Assembly: GCF_017876405.1 (NCBI RefSeq)
Contig: NZ_JAGINW010000001.1
Coordinates: forward strand, 6,337,203-6,401,202
DNA: 64,000 bases
Reading direction: 5' to 3'
Source: Kibdelosporangium banguiense
GTDB taxonomy: Bacteria; Actinomycetota; Actinomycetes; Mycobacteriales; Pseudonocardiaceae
In this document: piece by piece, positions 25,836 through 34,198 of the stretch
How the letters are laid out: every line of letters begins with the position of its first letter
How positions within the stretch are numbered: the first letter of the stretch is position 1
Position numbers and translations under genes: made by a program
The notes under the pieces: generated by a model
Databases searched by the model: none
Told to the model about the DNA's origin: nothing
What the model saw: only the letters and a program-made list of their open reading frames with translations

Positions 25836-26099
25836 GTGAAGACGTTCGACGAACTGTTCGCCGAGCTCAGTGAGCGCGCGCGGACCCGGCCTGCGGGGTC
25901 GGGCACCGTGGCGGCGCTGGATGCGGGTGTGCACGCGCAGGGCAAGAAGGTGCTGGAGGAAGCCGGCGAGGTGTGGATCGCCGCCGAGCATGAGGACGAC
26001 GAGCATCTGGCCGAGGAGGTGTCCCAGCTGCTCTACCGCGTTCAGGTGCTGATGATCGGACGCGGCCTGACCCTCGACGACGTCTACCGCTACCTCTAG
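25836..26099 (+). CDS. hisE: Phosphoribosyl-ATP pyrophosphatase
   Basis: An 87-residue all-helical HisE that hydrolyses PR-ATP to PR-AMP in histidine synthesis. Motifs KTFDELFAELSERA and KKVLEEAGEVWIAAEHE, with the acidic metal-binding ExxE pattern, match the family, and the length is normal for the stand-alone form. It is 12 bp upstream of hisG. Confidence 0.96.
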   Translation: MKTFDELFAELSERARTRPAGSGTVAALDAGVHAQGKKVLEEAGEVWIAAEHEDDEHLAEEVSQLLYRVQVLMIGRGLTLDDVYRYL

Positions 26100-26111
26100 G
26101 AGTTACCGCTC

Positions 26112-26957
26112 ATGTTGCGTGTCGCCGTGCCCAACAAAGGGGCGCTGGCCGCGTCCGCCTCCGAGATGCTGTCCGAGGCCGGTTACCGGCAGCGAGGTGA
26201 GCAGCGTGACCTCACCGTGCTCGACTCGGCCAACGAGGTCGAGTTCTTCTTCTTGCGTCCCAAGGACATCGCCGCGTATGTCGGTTCCGGTGACCTGGAT
26301 CTCGGCATCACCGGGCGGGACCTCGCCTACGAGTCCGGCGCGCCGGTGCAGGAGCGGCTCAGCCTCGGCTTCGGTGGATCGACCTTCCGGTACGCCGCGC
26401 CCGCCGGTCGTGAATGGTCGCTAGCGGACCTCGACGGCAAGCGGCTGGCGACGGCCTACCCGCGGCTGGTCCGCGACGACCTGGCCAAGCACGGCATCAA
26501 GGCCGACGTGATCCGGCTGGACGGCGCCGTGGAGATCTCGGTCCAGCTGGGCCTGGCGGACGCGATCGCGGACGTCGTCGGCTCCGGCCGGACCCTGCGC
26601 CAGCACAACCTCGTGGCGTTCGGCGAGCCGATCTGCGTGTCGGAAGCCGTGCTGGTCAAGCGCGCGGGCGTGACGCTGTCGGCCGACTCCGAGCAGCTGA
26701 CGGCCCGGCTGCAGGGTGTGGTCTTCGCCCAGCAGTACATGATGCTGGACTACGACTGCCCCAAGACCTTGCTGGACAACGCACTCGAGGTCACCCCCGG
26801 GCTCGAGTCACCCACCGTGGCGCCGTTGGCCAACCCCGAGTGGGTCGCCGTGCGCGCGATGGTCCCGCGCAAGCGGGCCAACCCGATCATGGACGAGCTG
26901 GCGGCGATCGGCGCGAAGGCGATCCTCGCCTCCGACATCCGCTCCTGCCGCCTCTGA
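26112..26957 (+). CDS. hisG: ATP phosphoribosyltransferase (long form)
   Basis: A 281-residue HisG_L, catalysing the first step of histidine synthesis (ATP plus PRPP). The N-terminal lobes show LRVAVPNKGAL, FFFLRPKDIAAYVGSGDLDLGITG and DAIADVVGSGRTLRQ, the PRPP-binding loop region. The C-terminal regulatory ACT-like domain (about 205-281, ending ILASDIRSCRL) allows histidine feedback. A long perfect palindrome just after the stop probably terminates the metH-HAD-hisE-hisG unit. Confidence 0.97.
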   Translation: MLRVAVPNKGALAASASEMLSEAGYRQRGEQRDLTVLDSANEVEFFFLRPKDIAAYVGSGDLDLGITGRDLAYESGAPVQERLSLGFGGSTFRYAAPAGREWSLADLDGKRLATAYPRLVRDDLAKHGIKADVIRLDGAVEISVQLGLADAIADVVGSGRTLRQHNLVAFGEPICVSEAVLVKRAGVTLSADSEQLTARLQGVVFAQQYMMLDYDCPKTLLDNALEVTPGLESPTVAPLANPEWVAVRAMVPRKRANPIMDELAAIGAKAILASDIRSCRL

Positions 26958-26964
26958 AAGTTTT

Positions 26965-27017
26965 GCCCCCAATGCCACATTGGTGGCGTCAGATGTCCCC
27001 AATGTGGCATTGGGGGC
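26965..27017. repeat. Dispersed palindromic element, copy 1 (terminator position)
   Basis: GCCCCCAATGCCACATTGG (26965-26983) and its exact complement (26999-27017) flank a 15-nt loop. The same arms recur at 49249-49301. Each arm also contains its own small dyad, CCAATG-nnn-CATTGG. The element starts 8 bp after the hisG stop, so it probably acts as a terminator and belongs to a genome-wide repeat family. Confidence 0.85.
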
Positions 27018-27050
27018 ACAGCCCTGCCCGAAACTGTCGTAGGGCTGGCC

Positions 27051-27056
27051 TAGGGT
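27051..27056 (+). promoter_or_regulatory. -10 hexamer TAGGGT for the RecB-like gene
   Basis: TAGGGT is 6 nt before GTG 27063, the leaderless arrangement. Confidence 0.5.
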
Positions 27057-27062
27057 TCGGGT

Positions 27063-27923
27063 GTGACGGTGACTGAGGAAGTTCCTGTACGACGGCGACC
27101 CGCTCTGTCCCCTTCCCGTGCGAGTGACTTCAAGCAGTGCCCGCTGCTCTACAGATTCCGTGCAGTGGACCGCCTGCCCGAGACCCCGACGCGCGCCCAG
27201 ATCCGCGGCACGGTCGTGCACGCGGTCCTGGAGCAGCTGTACGGCCTGCCCGCGGCCGAGCGTGTGCCCGAGGCAGCCCACAAGCTGCTTGGGCCCACCT
27301 GGGCGAAGCTCAGTGAACAGGCCCCCGAGCTGGCCGAGCTGTTCCCGGAGAGCGATGACCTGGAGCAGTGGCTGGCCTCGGCGGGCGAGCTGATCGACGG
27401 CTACTTCACCCTGGAGGATCCGCGGCGGCTCGAACCGGAGGCCTGCGAGCTGCTCGTCGAGTCCGAGCTGCCCTCCGGCGTGCTCCTGCGCGGCTACATC
27501 GACCGGCTGGACGTGGCCCCGACGGGCGAGATCCGCGTGGTCGACTACAAGACGGGCGCGGCCCCGCGCGAGATCGGCGAGGCCAAGGCCCTGTTCCAGA
27601 TGAAGTTCTACGCACTGGTGCTCTGGCGCCTGCGCGGGGTCGTCCCGCGTCAGCTCCGGCTGATGTACCTGTCGGACCGCCAGTCGCTGGCCTACACCCC
27701 CGACGAGGCCGAACTCCAGCGGTTCGAACGCACCCTGGAGGCCATCTGGCAGGCCGTGATGCGGGCGGCCAAGACCGGCGACTTCCGCCCGAACAAGAGC
27801 AGGCTCTGCGACTACTGCGACCACAAGGCCTTCTGCCCGGCGTTCGGCGGCACCCCGCCGGAGTACCCGGGATGGCCCGAACCGGACCCCGGAGTGGAGA
27901 CCGCCCTCGACCGCGCCGACTGA
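27063..27923 (+). CDS. RecB-family PD-(D/E)XK nuclease with Fe-S cysteines
   Basis: A 286-residue Cas4/RecB-type nuclease. The fold signature is RGTVVHAVLE (catalytic His), then RVVDYKTG with Asp161 and Lys163, then QMKFYAL. A cysteine in DFKQC (Cys26) plus three in LCDYCDHKAFC reproduce the 4Fe-4S clamp of AddB/Cas4 nucleases. No helicase domain is present. It corresponds to the RecB-like exonuclease gene conserved between hisG and trmI in mycobacteria. Confidence 0.93.
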   Translation: MTVTEEVPVRRRPALSPSRASDFKQCPLLYRFRAVDRLPETPTRAQIRGTVVHAVLEQLYGLPAAERVPEAAHKLLGPTWAKLSEQAPELAELFPESDDLEQWLASAGELIDGYFTLEDPRRLEPEACELLVESELPSGVLLRGYIDRLDVAPTGEIRVVDYKTGAAPREIGEAKALFQMKFYALVLWRLRGVVPRQLRLMYLSDRQSLAYTPDEAELQRFERTLEAIWQAVMRAAKTGDFRPNKSRLCDYCDHKAFCPAFGGTPPEYPGWPEPDPGVETALDRAD

Positions 27924-27978
27924 GCCGGTTGAGCCGGCCGACCGATGATTTTCCGCGCCGCAACGGGTCTCACCATGT

Positions 27979-28536
27979 GTGACTCCACCACTGATCGGCG
28001 GACCGGAACTGCTGGAGCGGGCCATCGCCTACACCCTGGGCAGCCTGCATCTGGTCAGTCCCCAGTCCCTGCGTAGCCCCACCCCGTGCCGCGCCTGGGA
28101 CCTGCGGGCCCTGCTCGTCCACATGAACGACTCCCTGGCCGCCCTGCACGAGGCTGTCGACAGTGGACACGTCGGGCTGACGGCGAACACCGGTGAGCCC
28201 GCCGCCGATCTGGTCGCCCAGTTGAAGGATCGCGCCTGCGGTCTGCTGGGTGCCTGGTCGGTTCCGGCCTCGCGCCGGGTACGGATCGCCGACCGGGAAC
28301 TGACCAATGTGATCGTCAGCTGTGCGGGGGCTGTGGAGATCGCGGTGCACGGGTGGGACGTCGCGCGGGCCTGTGGGGTCGATCGGGCTGTTCCTGATCG
28401 TCTTGCCGAGGAGTTGCTGCAGCTGGCCGAGCTTTTCGTGAGCGCGGAGGACCGGCCGGAAAGATTCGCCCAGCCGGTCGGGAGTGACGGTTCGGCCGGG
28501 GATCGGCTGGTCGCTTTTCTGGGCCGGGTTCCTTGA
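27979..28536 (+). CDS. Maleylpyruvate-isomerase-fold (DinB-like) mycothiol-dependent family protein
   Basis: A 185-residue four-helix-bundle protein of the TIGR03086/MDMPI-N type: TPCRAWDLRALLVHMNDSL near the N-terminus and AVEIAVHGWDVARA. The His in LLVHM and the HGWD motif are the usual metal and thiol ligand positions. Such proteins use mycothiol as cofactor or remain uncharacterised. It overlaps the frame of the following protease gene by a few bases; the preferred protease start lies 56 bp downstream. Confidence 0.85.
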   Translation: MTPPLIGGPELLERAIAYTLGSLHLVSPQSLRSPTPCRAWDLRALLVHMNDSLAALHEAVDSGHVGLTANTGEPAADLVAQLKDRACGLLGAWSVPASRRVRIADRELTNVIVSCAGAVEIAVHGWDVARACGVDRAVPDRLAEELLQLAELFVSAEDRPERFAQPVGSDGSAGDRLVAFLGRVP

Positions 28537-28579
28537 CCGAACACCAGCGGGGCACACGGCAGTTCAACACGAAGGCACT

Positions 28580-28585
28580 TACGCT
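28580..28585 (+). promoter_or_regulatory. -10 hexamer TACGCT for the M50 protease gene
   Basis: TACGCT is 7 nt before GTG 28593 and supports that start over TTG 28533. Confidence 0.4.
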
Positions 28586-28592
28586 CAACCCT

Positions 28593-29720
28593 GTGACCAC
28601 GATCCGGACCGGCCGAGTCGTCAGAGGCGACGGTGGGTTGCTGCTGTTCCGGATCAGTGGTGTGCCTGTGCTGCTGGCTCCGTCCTGGTGGTTGGGCTCG
28701 CTCGCGGTGGTTCTGCTGTACACGCCGCTTGTGGATCGGTTGATGCCCGGAGTGAGTGGCGGAACGGCGTTTCTTCTGGCGTCGGCCTTCGCCGTCCTGC
28801 TGGGCGCGTCGGTTCTGGCGCACGAGCTGGGTCACTGTGTGGTGGCGCTGAGGTTCGGTCTGCCGGTGCGCAGAGTCCGGCTCTTCCTGCTCGGCGGCAT
28901 CTCCGAAGTGGCCAGAACGCCCCGCAAACCGGCCCACGAGGGCCTGGTGGCCGCTGCCGGACCGGGTGTGTCCATAGTGCTGGCGGCGCTCTTCGGGATG
29001 GCGCTGCTGATCGGGCCGGACGATGGCGCGATCTGGGTGCTGCTGATCGAGTGCACGGCGGCGAATCTCGCCGTGGCCGTGTTCAACCTGCTTCCCGGCC
29101 TGCCCCTGGACGGCGGCCGGATGCTGCGGGCGGGAGTCTGGGCGCTGACCGGGCGCCGGTCGAAAGGCACCACGGCGGCCGCGGTGGGCGGCGGCGTGGT
29201 CGCGGCGGCGTTGCTGGTCTGGGCGATGTTCGGGGTCGTGGAGGGCAGTACCGACCAATGGTTCCGGCTCGGGGTCTGTGTGCTCACCGCGTGGTTCGTG
29301 ATCACCGGGGCGATGGGGGAGATCTCCGCCGAGCAGCGCCGGACCTGGCCCGACGGCCTGCGCCTGGCCGACCTGGTCCAGCCGATCCTGCAGCTTCCCG
29401 CCGAGAGCCCGGTCGCGAGCGCACTGGACGCCTCCGCCGGGCGAGGCGTCGTGCTCGTGCGGGCCGACGGCGTCGCCGCCGGCCTGCTGGACCGCGCGAC
29501 CGCGGAGAGATTGGCCAGCCAGTCCCCGCTTTCGCCCGCTGAACTGGCTGCCGAGCCGATCCGGCCGGAGAGCGTCCTGCTGGAGTCCGAGCCGGGTGAG
29601 GAGATCATCGAGCGGGTGTACGAGACCGCCGCGTGGCAGTTCCTGGTCGTCGACGAGGAAGGCCGCCCGTCCGGTGTCCTGCGGCGCGAAGACCTCAAAG
29701 CGGCCCTGCGTAACGCCTGA
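28593..29720 (+). CDS. Site-2 protease (M50 family) with CBS-like C-terminus
   Basis: A 375-residue membrane metalloprotease of the Rip3/SpoIVFB class, which cuts substrates within the membrane. The zinc site is HELGH (His77, His81), with the third ligand Asp in NLLPGLPLDGGR. About six transmembrane helices precede a cytoplasmic pair of CBS-like repeats (about 250-375, ending FLVVDEEGRPSGVLRREDL) that may sense nucleotides. GTG 28593 is chosen on promoter spacing; a TTG at 28533 would add 20 residues of unusual composition. Confidence 0.93.
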   Translation: MTTIRTGRVVRGDGGLLLFRISGVPVLLAPSWWLGSLAVVLLYTPLVDRLMPGVSGGTAFLLASAFAVLLGASVLAHELGHCVVALRFGLPVRRVRLFLLGGISEVARTPRKPAHEGLVAAAGPGVSIVLAALFGMALLIGPDDGAIWVLLIECTAANLAVAVFNLLPGLPLDGGRMLRAGVWALTGRRSKGTTAAAVGGGVVAAALLVWAMFGVVEGSTDQWFRLGVCVLTAWFVITGAMGEISAEQRRTWPDGLRLADLVQPILQLPAESPVASALDASAGRGVVLVRADGVAAGLLDRATAERLASQSPLSPAELAAEPIRPESVLLESEPGEEIIERVYETAAWQFLVVDEEGRPSGVLRREDLKAALRNA

Positions 29721-29776
29721 TCAAGCCCGGATGCCACGATATGGGGCCAACGGGCCAGTAGGGGAGAAGAGCGCAG

Positions 29777-30610
29777 GTGTCGGTGAGCAGGGCGAGCGGC
29801 CCGTTCCGTAAAGGTGACCGGGTACAACTGACCGACCCGAAAGGCCGGCATTACACCCTGGTCCTCGAAGAGGGCGGGCAGTACCACACGCATCGTGGCG
29901 CGCTCGCGCACGACGACCTGATCGGCTCACCGGAGGGTTCTGTCGTCACGTCCGCGGGCGGGACGTCTTTCCTTGCGTTGCGGCCCTTGCTGCCGGACTA
30001 CGTGCTGTCGATGCCGCGTGGCGCGCAGGTGATCTACCCCAAGGACGCCGCGCAGATCGTCATGTGGGGCGACATCTTCCCAGGGGCGCGCGTCCTGGAA
30101 GCCGGTGCGGGCTCGGGTGCGCTGACGTGTTCTTTGCTGCGTGCGGTCGGGGAGTCGGGCAGCGTCACGTCCTACGAGGTCCGTGACGACCACGCGGAGC
30201 ACGCTGTGCGCAACGTGGTCCAGTTCTTCGGTGAGCAGCCCGCGAACTGGTCGTTGACGGTCGCCGACCTGGCCACGCACACCGGCGAGGTGGACCGGGT
30301 CGTGCTGGACATGCTGGCGCCGTGGGAACAACTCGACGTGGTGAAGAACAACCTGATCCCGGGTGGCGTCCTGGTGGTGTACGTCGCGACGGTCACGCAG
30401 CTGTCCCGCGTCACGGAAGCGTTGCGGGAACAGCAATGCTGGACTGAGCCGCAGTCATGGGAGACCATGCAGCGGCCGTGGCACGTGGTCGGTCTGGCGG
30501 TGCGCCCGGATCACCGGATGGTCGCACACACGGCTTTCCTGCTCACTGCCCGCCGGCTGGCCGATGGCGTTGTGGCGCCCAGGGTTCAGCGCCGGTCCGG
30601 CAAGGGTTAG
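29777..30610 (+). CDS. trmI: tRNA (adenine-N1)-methyltransferase, TrmI
   Basis: A 277-residue class I methyltransferase making m1A at tRNA position 58. A short N-terminal beta domain (GDRVQLTDPKGRHYTLVLEEG) precedes the Rossmann fold with SAM motif VLEAGAGSGALT, followed by SYEVRDDHAEHA and VVLDMLAPWEQLDVV. GGGGAG lies upstream of the GTG start. It is the conserved neighbour upstream of arc/mpa in mycobacteria. Its stop overlaps the convergent 30607 gene by 4 bp. Confidence 0.95.
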   Translation: MSVSRASGPFRKGDRVQLTDPKGRHYTLVLEEGGQYHTHRGALAHDDLIGSPEGSVVTSAGGTSFLALRPLLPDYVLSMPRGAQVIYPKDAAQIVMWGDIFPGARVLEAGAGSGALTCSLLRAVGESGSVTSYEVRDDHAEHAVRNVVQFFGEQPANWSLTVADLATHTGEVDRVVLDMLAPWEQLDVVKNNLIPGGVLVVYVATVTQLSRVTEALREQQCWTEPQSWETMQRPWHVVGLAVRPDHRMVAHTAFLLTARRLADGVVAPRVQRRSGKG

Positions 30611-31056
30611 CTGATCCCGCAGACCCGCCAGCCGCCGTTCTCCAGCACGAGGGTGAACGGCTCGTCGGTGGTCTGCTTCTCGCTTGCCGGCACCGTGATC
30701 TCGCTGATGACGGTGAAACTTCCTTTGTCACCTTCGGTCCGGACGTCCTTGACCGACAGTTTGAACTGTGGTGCGCCTTCGACCGGGTTCTCCTTGGCGG
30801 AGAACGCTTCCCGCATCGAAGGCATGACCGCCGCGCACACCACCGGCTCGAAGTCGGCCACGTCCACGTCCCGGCCGGAGGAGTTCAGGCCGCGCTGGTA
30901 GAGCGATGTGAACTCCTGCGCCGCTTCGGCGGGATCGTCGGTCGAACCGTTGCCGCTCAACAGGAACACGCCGACCCCGGCGACGACGAGCACGAGCACC
31001 ACGGCGACGGTCACCAGAATCAGGCCGTTACGCCGCCGGGTGTCCTTTGTGCTCAC
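30607..31056 (-). CDS. Membrane-anchored two-cysteine protein, cluster member 1
   Basis: A 149-residue protein: a basic cytoplasmic tail, one transmembrane helix (ILVTVAVVLVLVVAGVGVFLL), then an exported domain resembling DUF4878/NTF2-like folds. It carries a cysteine after the first helix (FEPVVCAA) and another in the last strand (GGWRVCGIS). The same two-Cys plan occurs in the four genes upstream on this strand. GTG 31056 overlaps the TGA of the preceding gene, so translation is coupled. Function unknown. Confidence 0.82.
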   Translation of the reverse strand: MSTKDTRRRNGLILVTVAVVLVLVVAGVGVFLLSGNGSTDDPAEAAQEFTSLYQRGLNSSGRDVDVADFEPVVCAAVMPSMREAFSAKENPVEGAPQFKLSVKDVRTEGDKGSFTVISEITVPASEKQTTDEPFTLVLENGGWRVCGIS

Positions 31057-31751
31057 AGGTGTGGCTCGGATTGCGTTGTGCTGACTGTGTTTCCGGGATT
31101 GGCCGGCGTGCTCGGGCCGAAGATGTCGGACGGGTCGACGCCTTGCGACGGGACGCTCTCAGTCGTGCTCGTCGGGGACGTGGTGGACGAACGGGTCGGC
31201 GGACGGAACGTCACGCCACAGACCTTCCAGTTCGATTCCTCTTTGACCAGAGCATAATCCTGGTCCCGGCGACTGTCGGCCTGGGCGCCGGTCATCGTGA
31301 CCACGCCGTGGTCGCCGTCGATCTTCACGTCCTTGACGGTGATCGCGAGCCGTGCGGCCGGGCTCGGCGTGTACGACCGCATGAGCTCCTTGTTCTCGCG
31401 GTCCTGCCACTCCTGTTCCAGCGCGTCCTGCTCGGGCGCGCACAGCACGCCCTGGACTTCCGTTTTGGACAGCGCGAACGCCCCGTCGTTGCGGGCCTGC
31501 TCGAGCAGCAGCGCGAACTTCTGCGCCACCTCACGGGCCTTGGTCTTCTCCTGCTGCAGCGCGATGTCCTCGGGACGGGGCTGCGACGCCACGATGGCGA
31601 TCGCGACGCCACCGCCGGCCAGCACGAGCATCGCGAGCCCGATGGCGATGATCATCCGGATGTTGCCCCGCCGGGTGACCGGGGGGCTCACCTCGGTTTT
31701 GGGGGCCTCCGGTGCTGGTTCAGCAGCCTCTGGCTTTTCGGGCTCGGCCAT
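31053..31751 (-). CDS. Membrane-anchored two-cysteine protein, cluster member 2
   Basis: A 232-residue protein with a Glu/Pro/Ala-rich cytoplasmic tail, one transmembrane helix (MIIAIGLAMLVLAGGGVAIAI) and an exported helix-beta domain with cysteines in QGVLCAPEQ and NWKVCGVTF, then a Ser/Thr-rich tail. The ATG at 31751 is preferred over GTG 31757 because TACGGT lies 6 nt upstream of the ATG. Paralogue of its neighbours; function unknown. Confidence 0.8.
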   Translation of the reverse strand: MAEPEKPEAAEPAPEAPKTEVSPPVTRRGNIRMIIAIGLAMLVLAGGGVAIAIVASQPRPEDIALQQEKTKAREVAQKFALLLEQARNDGAFALSKTEVQGVLCAPEQDALEQEWQDRENKELMRSYTPSPAARLAITVKDVKIDGDHGVVTMTGAQADSRRDQDYALVKEESNWKVCGVTFRPPTRSSTTSPTSTTESVPSQGVDPSDIFGPSTPANPGNTVSTTQSEPHL

Positions 31752-31757
31752 GCGCAC

Positions 31758-31763
31758 ACCGTA
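31758..31763 (-). promoter_or_regulatory. -10 hexamer TACGGT for the 31053-31751 gene
   Basis: TACGGT (minus strand) is 6 nt before ATG 31751. Confidence 0.45.
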
Positions 31764-31785
31764 TCCAGACGCTGTGAAACGAGCG

Positions 31786-32268
31786 TCACCCGACCCCGCC
31801 GATCCGCGGTGAGTTCAGCCCGCACAGGCTCCACTGCTCACCGGAACGCTGAATCCGCATCGAGCCCTCCTGCACGGTGCCCTCGAACCGCACCGTGATC
31901 GACGCGACGAAGCCGTCGGGGAACTCCCTGACATCACGCAGTTCGAACTCGATCGGGGCGTTGCGGGTCTCGGCGGGCACGGCGGGGTCCAACTGGGGAA
32001 TCGCCTTCGTCAGCTCTCGTCGTCCGGTGGACTTACCTTGGGCGCATGTGAGCTCGATCACACCATTGAGATCTTTGGCGTTCAGCCGGGCCACGACGGC
32101 CTGGGCGAGTGCCTGCGGCGTGCCCGTGTCCCCGGACGGCGCCTCGCGGGGCGCCGGCGGCGGAGGGTCTGGACGGTCCAGGACGACAAAGGCCGCCGCG
32201 CCCGCCCCGCCCAGCGCCAGACCCGCGATGACCGCGACGGTGGTCCGGCGTCTGGCAGGCGTCCGCAC
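31786..32268 (-). CDS. Membrane-anchored two-cysteine protein, cluster member 3
   Basis: A 160-residue protein: a short basic tail, one transmembrane helix (TVAVIAGLALGGAGAAAFVV), a proline-rich linker and an exported domain with cysteines in IELTCAQG and QWSLCGLNS. The frame opens at a TTG (32283), but GTG 32268 sits exactly 6 nt after TACGGT and is the likely leaderless start. Function unknown. Confidence 0.78.
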   Translation of the reverse strand: MRTPARRRTTVAVIAGLALGGAGAAAFVVLDRPDPPPPAPREAPSGDTGTPQALAQAVVARLNAKDLNGVIELTCAQGKSTGRRELTKAIPQLDPAVPAETRNAPIEFELRDVREFPDGFVASITVRFEGTVQEGSMRIQRSGEQWSLCGLNSPRIGGVG

Positions 32269-32274
32269 CCGCCA

Positions 32275-32280
32275 ACCGTA
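32275..32280 (-). promoter_or_regulatory. -10 hexamer TACGGT for the 31786-32268 gene
   Basis: TACGGT (minus strand) is 6 nt before GTG 32268. Confidence 0.45.
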
Positions 32281-32289
32281 CAAGGCTGG

Positions 32290-32979
32290 TCAGAACGAAG
32301 GCCTGGTGGACGTGGAGCGCGAAGTCGACGGGCTGCTGCCGCCGGAACTCATCGACGCGCTCGTCACGCACCACTTCGAGCCGTCCTTCTTCAGGTTCAG
32401 CGTCATCGGGATGGTGTTCGAGCGAGTCTTGCCCGCCTCGGTGGCCTTGATGCTCAGCCGGGCCCTTGCGGTGCTGCCGGACTCGCTGACCGAACCCGAG
32501 AGACTGGCCTTGAGTGTCAAAGTGGGGGGCGCTTCGTCCAACTGGAAAGCAGGAGTTTTCGTAGCCGGATCGCACAGGGTCGCGGTCGCCGCCGCGGCGT
32601 CCTTGTCGTCGATCGCCTTGATGACTTTCTGTACAACCGCGTCGGCTGTACCGGCGTTGTCGGAGGCGGCCACCTCTGTCGGCGCGCCGTTGTCGGCAGG
32701 CTTGTCGTCGCCGGTGAGCAGCAGAACCGTGGTCACGCCACCGCCGACCAGCAGGACACCGGCCACAGCCAGGCCGATGATCAGGCCCTTGTTGTTCTTC
32801 TGCGGCGGCATTCCGCCTGGGTAGCCTCCGTAGCCGTAGGGCGGCTGCTGACCGTAGGGCTGCTGGCCATAAGGCTGCTGCTGGGGGAGACCGCCCGTCC
32901 AGCCGGGTTGCTGCGGTTGCTGGCCGTACGGGCCTGGCTGAGGGCCGTACGGGCCGGGCTGCTGCGGCGGGTAAGTCAT
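32290..32979 (-). CDS. Pro/Gln/Tyr-rich membrane-anchored two-cysteine protein, cluster member 4
   Basis: A 229-residue protein. The cytoplasmic N-terminus (about 1-65) is repeats of PYGQQP type, followed by one transmembrane helix (GLIIGLAVAGVLLVGGGV) and an exported domain with cysteines in ATLCDPA and SKWCVTS, then a Ser-rich tail. Low-complexity N-termini of this kind are common in actinobacterial membrane proteins and may drive clustering. The start could also be the ATG two codons upstream. Confidence 0.8.
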   Translation of the reverse strand: MTYPPQQPGPYGPQPGPYGQQPQQPGWTGGLPQQQPYGQQPYGQQPPYGYGGYPGGMPPQKNNKGLIIGLAVAGVLLVGGGVTTVLLLTGDDKPADNGAPTEVAASDNAGTADAVVQKVIKAIDDKDAAAATATLCDPATKTPAFQLDEAPPTLTLKASLSGSVSESGSTARARLSIKATEAGKTRSNTIPMTLNLKKDGSKWCVTSASMSSGGSSPSTSRSTSTRPSF

Positions 32980-33127
32980 GACCATCCCAGTTCGTCGGCG
33001 CGATTCTCGTGATCGCGGGCCACGCTAGGTGACCCCGGCGCCCGGTACCGGGACTTTCGGAGAAAACGACCTGGGAATCCGGTCACGGACCGGTTACTTC
33101 ACCCGATAGTGACCGTCCGGTCACGGC

Positions 33128-33159
33128 AAAGCCCGGGCCGCCGAGGCGGTCCGGGCCTT
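33128..33159 (-). terminator. Hairpin after the 33178-33945 gene
   Basis: AAAGCCCGGGCCGCC (33128-33142) and GGCGGTCCGGGCCTT (33145-33159) pair with one mismatch and one G-U, about 20 bp past the minus-strand stop. Just beyond, 33075-33125 has two copies of CGGTCACGG, possibly promoter elements for the next gene. Confidence 0.6.
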
Positions 33160-33177
33160 GTCTCACATCGTGGGCGA

Positions 33178-33945
33178 TCAGCCGCCGGTGGACGGCGTAC
33201 CCGGCTTGCCGCCGGAAATGCACCACTTGCCGTCCTTCTTCTGCAGTTCGAGGTTCAGCGGCAGCTTCACCTCGGCACCACCGGGGATACCCGCCCCGGA
33301 CACCGCGAGAGTGATCGTCCCGGTGGCCTTGTCGCCGTTCTCCTTCACGTTCGAGGCCTCGGCCTTGAAGGTGATGTTGGGCGGCATCTCCTTGTCGAAG
33401 CCCGCGATGTCGTCGGCGGACGGCTGGTCACAGGCGACCGTCTTGAGCTTCTCCACGTCGATCGGCTTGGCGTTGAACGCCTCGACCGCAGTGTTCACGG
33501 CGCCCTGGGCGCTGCCCGTGCCGGTGCCGCCGCCACCCAGAGTGAAGATCAGGACCACGACGACCGCGATGACCACCACGCCGCCGCCGACCAGGATCCA
33601 CGGCAGCGGGCTCTTCTTCCTGGGCCCGGGCGGCGGGAAGCCGCCGGGCGGCTGCTGGCCGTAGGGGCCGGGCTGGCCGGGGTGTCCCTGCTGGTCGAAG
33701 CCGGGGACCGGGCCGGACGGCGGGTAGTTGCCGCCAGGCTGCTGCTGCTGCTGCGGGTCGAAGCCCGGAACCGGGCCCGAGGGCGGGTAGTTGCCGCCGG
33801 GCTGCTGCTGCGGATAGCCACCTTGCTGGGGGTATCCACCTGGCTGCTGCGGGTAGCCGCCGCCAGGCTGCTGGCCATATCCCGGCTGCTGGCCATAACC
33901 GGGCTGGTCGCCGTATCCGCCCGGCTGTTGCGGCGGTTGAGACAT
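33178..33945 (-). CDS. Pro/Gln/Gly-rich membrane-anchored two-cysteine protein, cluster member 5
   Basis: A 255-residue protein. About 110 N-terminal residues are low complexity, including a tandem pair of PGGNYPPSGPVPGFD and several GYGQQP units. One transmembrane helix (WILVGGGVVVIAVVVVLIF) and an exported domain follow, with cysteines in TVACDQPS and GKWCISGG. The ATG has AGGAGA upstream. It is the first gene of the minus-strand cluster and is divergent from arc. The 253-bp space between them holds no other gene that I can see. Confidence 0.82.
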   Translation of the reverse strand: MSQPPQQPGGYGDQPGYGQQPGYGQQPGGGYPQQPGGYPQQGGYPQQQPGGNYPPSGPVPGFDPQQQQQPGGNYPPSGPVPGFDQQGHPGQPGPYGQQPPGGFPPPGPRKKSPLPWILVGGGVVVIAVVVVLIFTLGGGGTGTGSAQGAVNTAVEAFNAKPIDVEKLKTVACDQPSADDIAGFDKEMPPNITFKAEASNVKENGDKATGTITLAVSGAGIPGGAEVKLPLNLELQKKDGKWCISGGKPGTPSTGG

Positions 33946-34198
33946 TACGTTCTCCTAGGTGTGGCGATCGTGTTACATGTCGGGTTCCTCGGGGTAACTG
34001 GCCCAGAACGCCGTTGGGTCAGTACTCCGACGCACCGTAGCCGGTGTGTGGTTGCGTACTACACCGGGATGGAGCATTGAATCCCTCCGAGCGGGGGTTT
34101 CTTGACATCGACGCGCCGATCTCGACATCTGGATGAGCTCCGAATGTCAGAGATCACCGGTACCGTATGGGTACGTAGTTCGGGAGGAGGTGCCGACC

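Noticed and set aside
34102..34107. Perfect TTGACA upstream of arc
   Set aside because: No acceptable -10 lies 16-19 bp downstream (ACATCT at 17 bp matches poorly), so it is not called a promoter.
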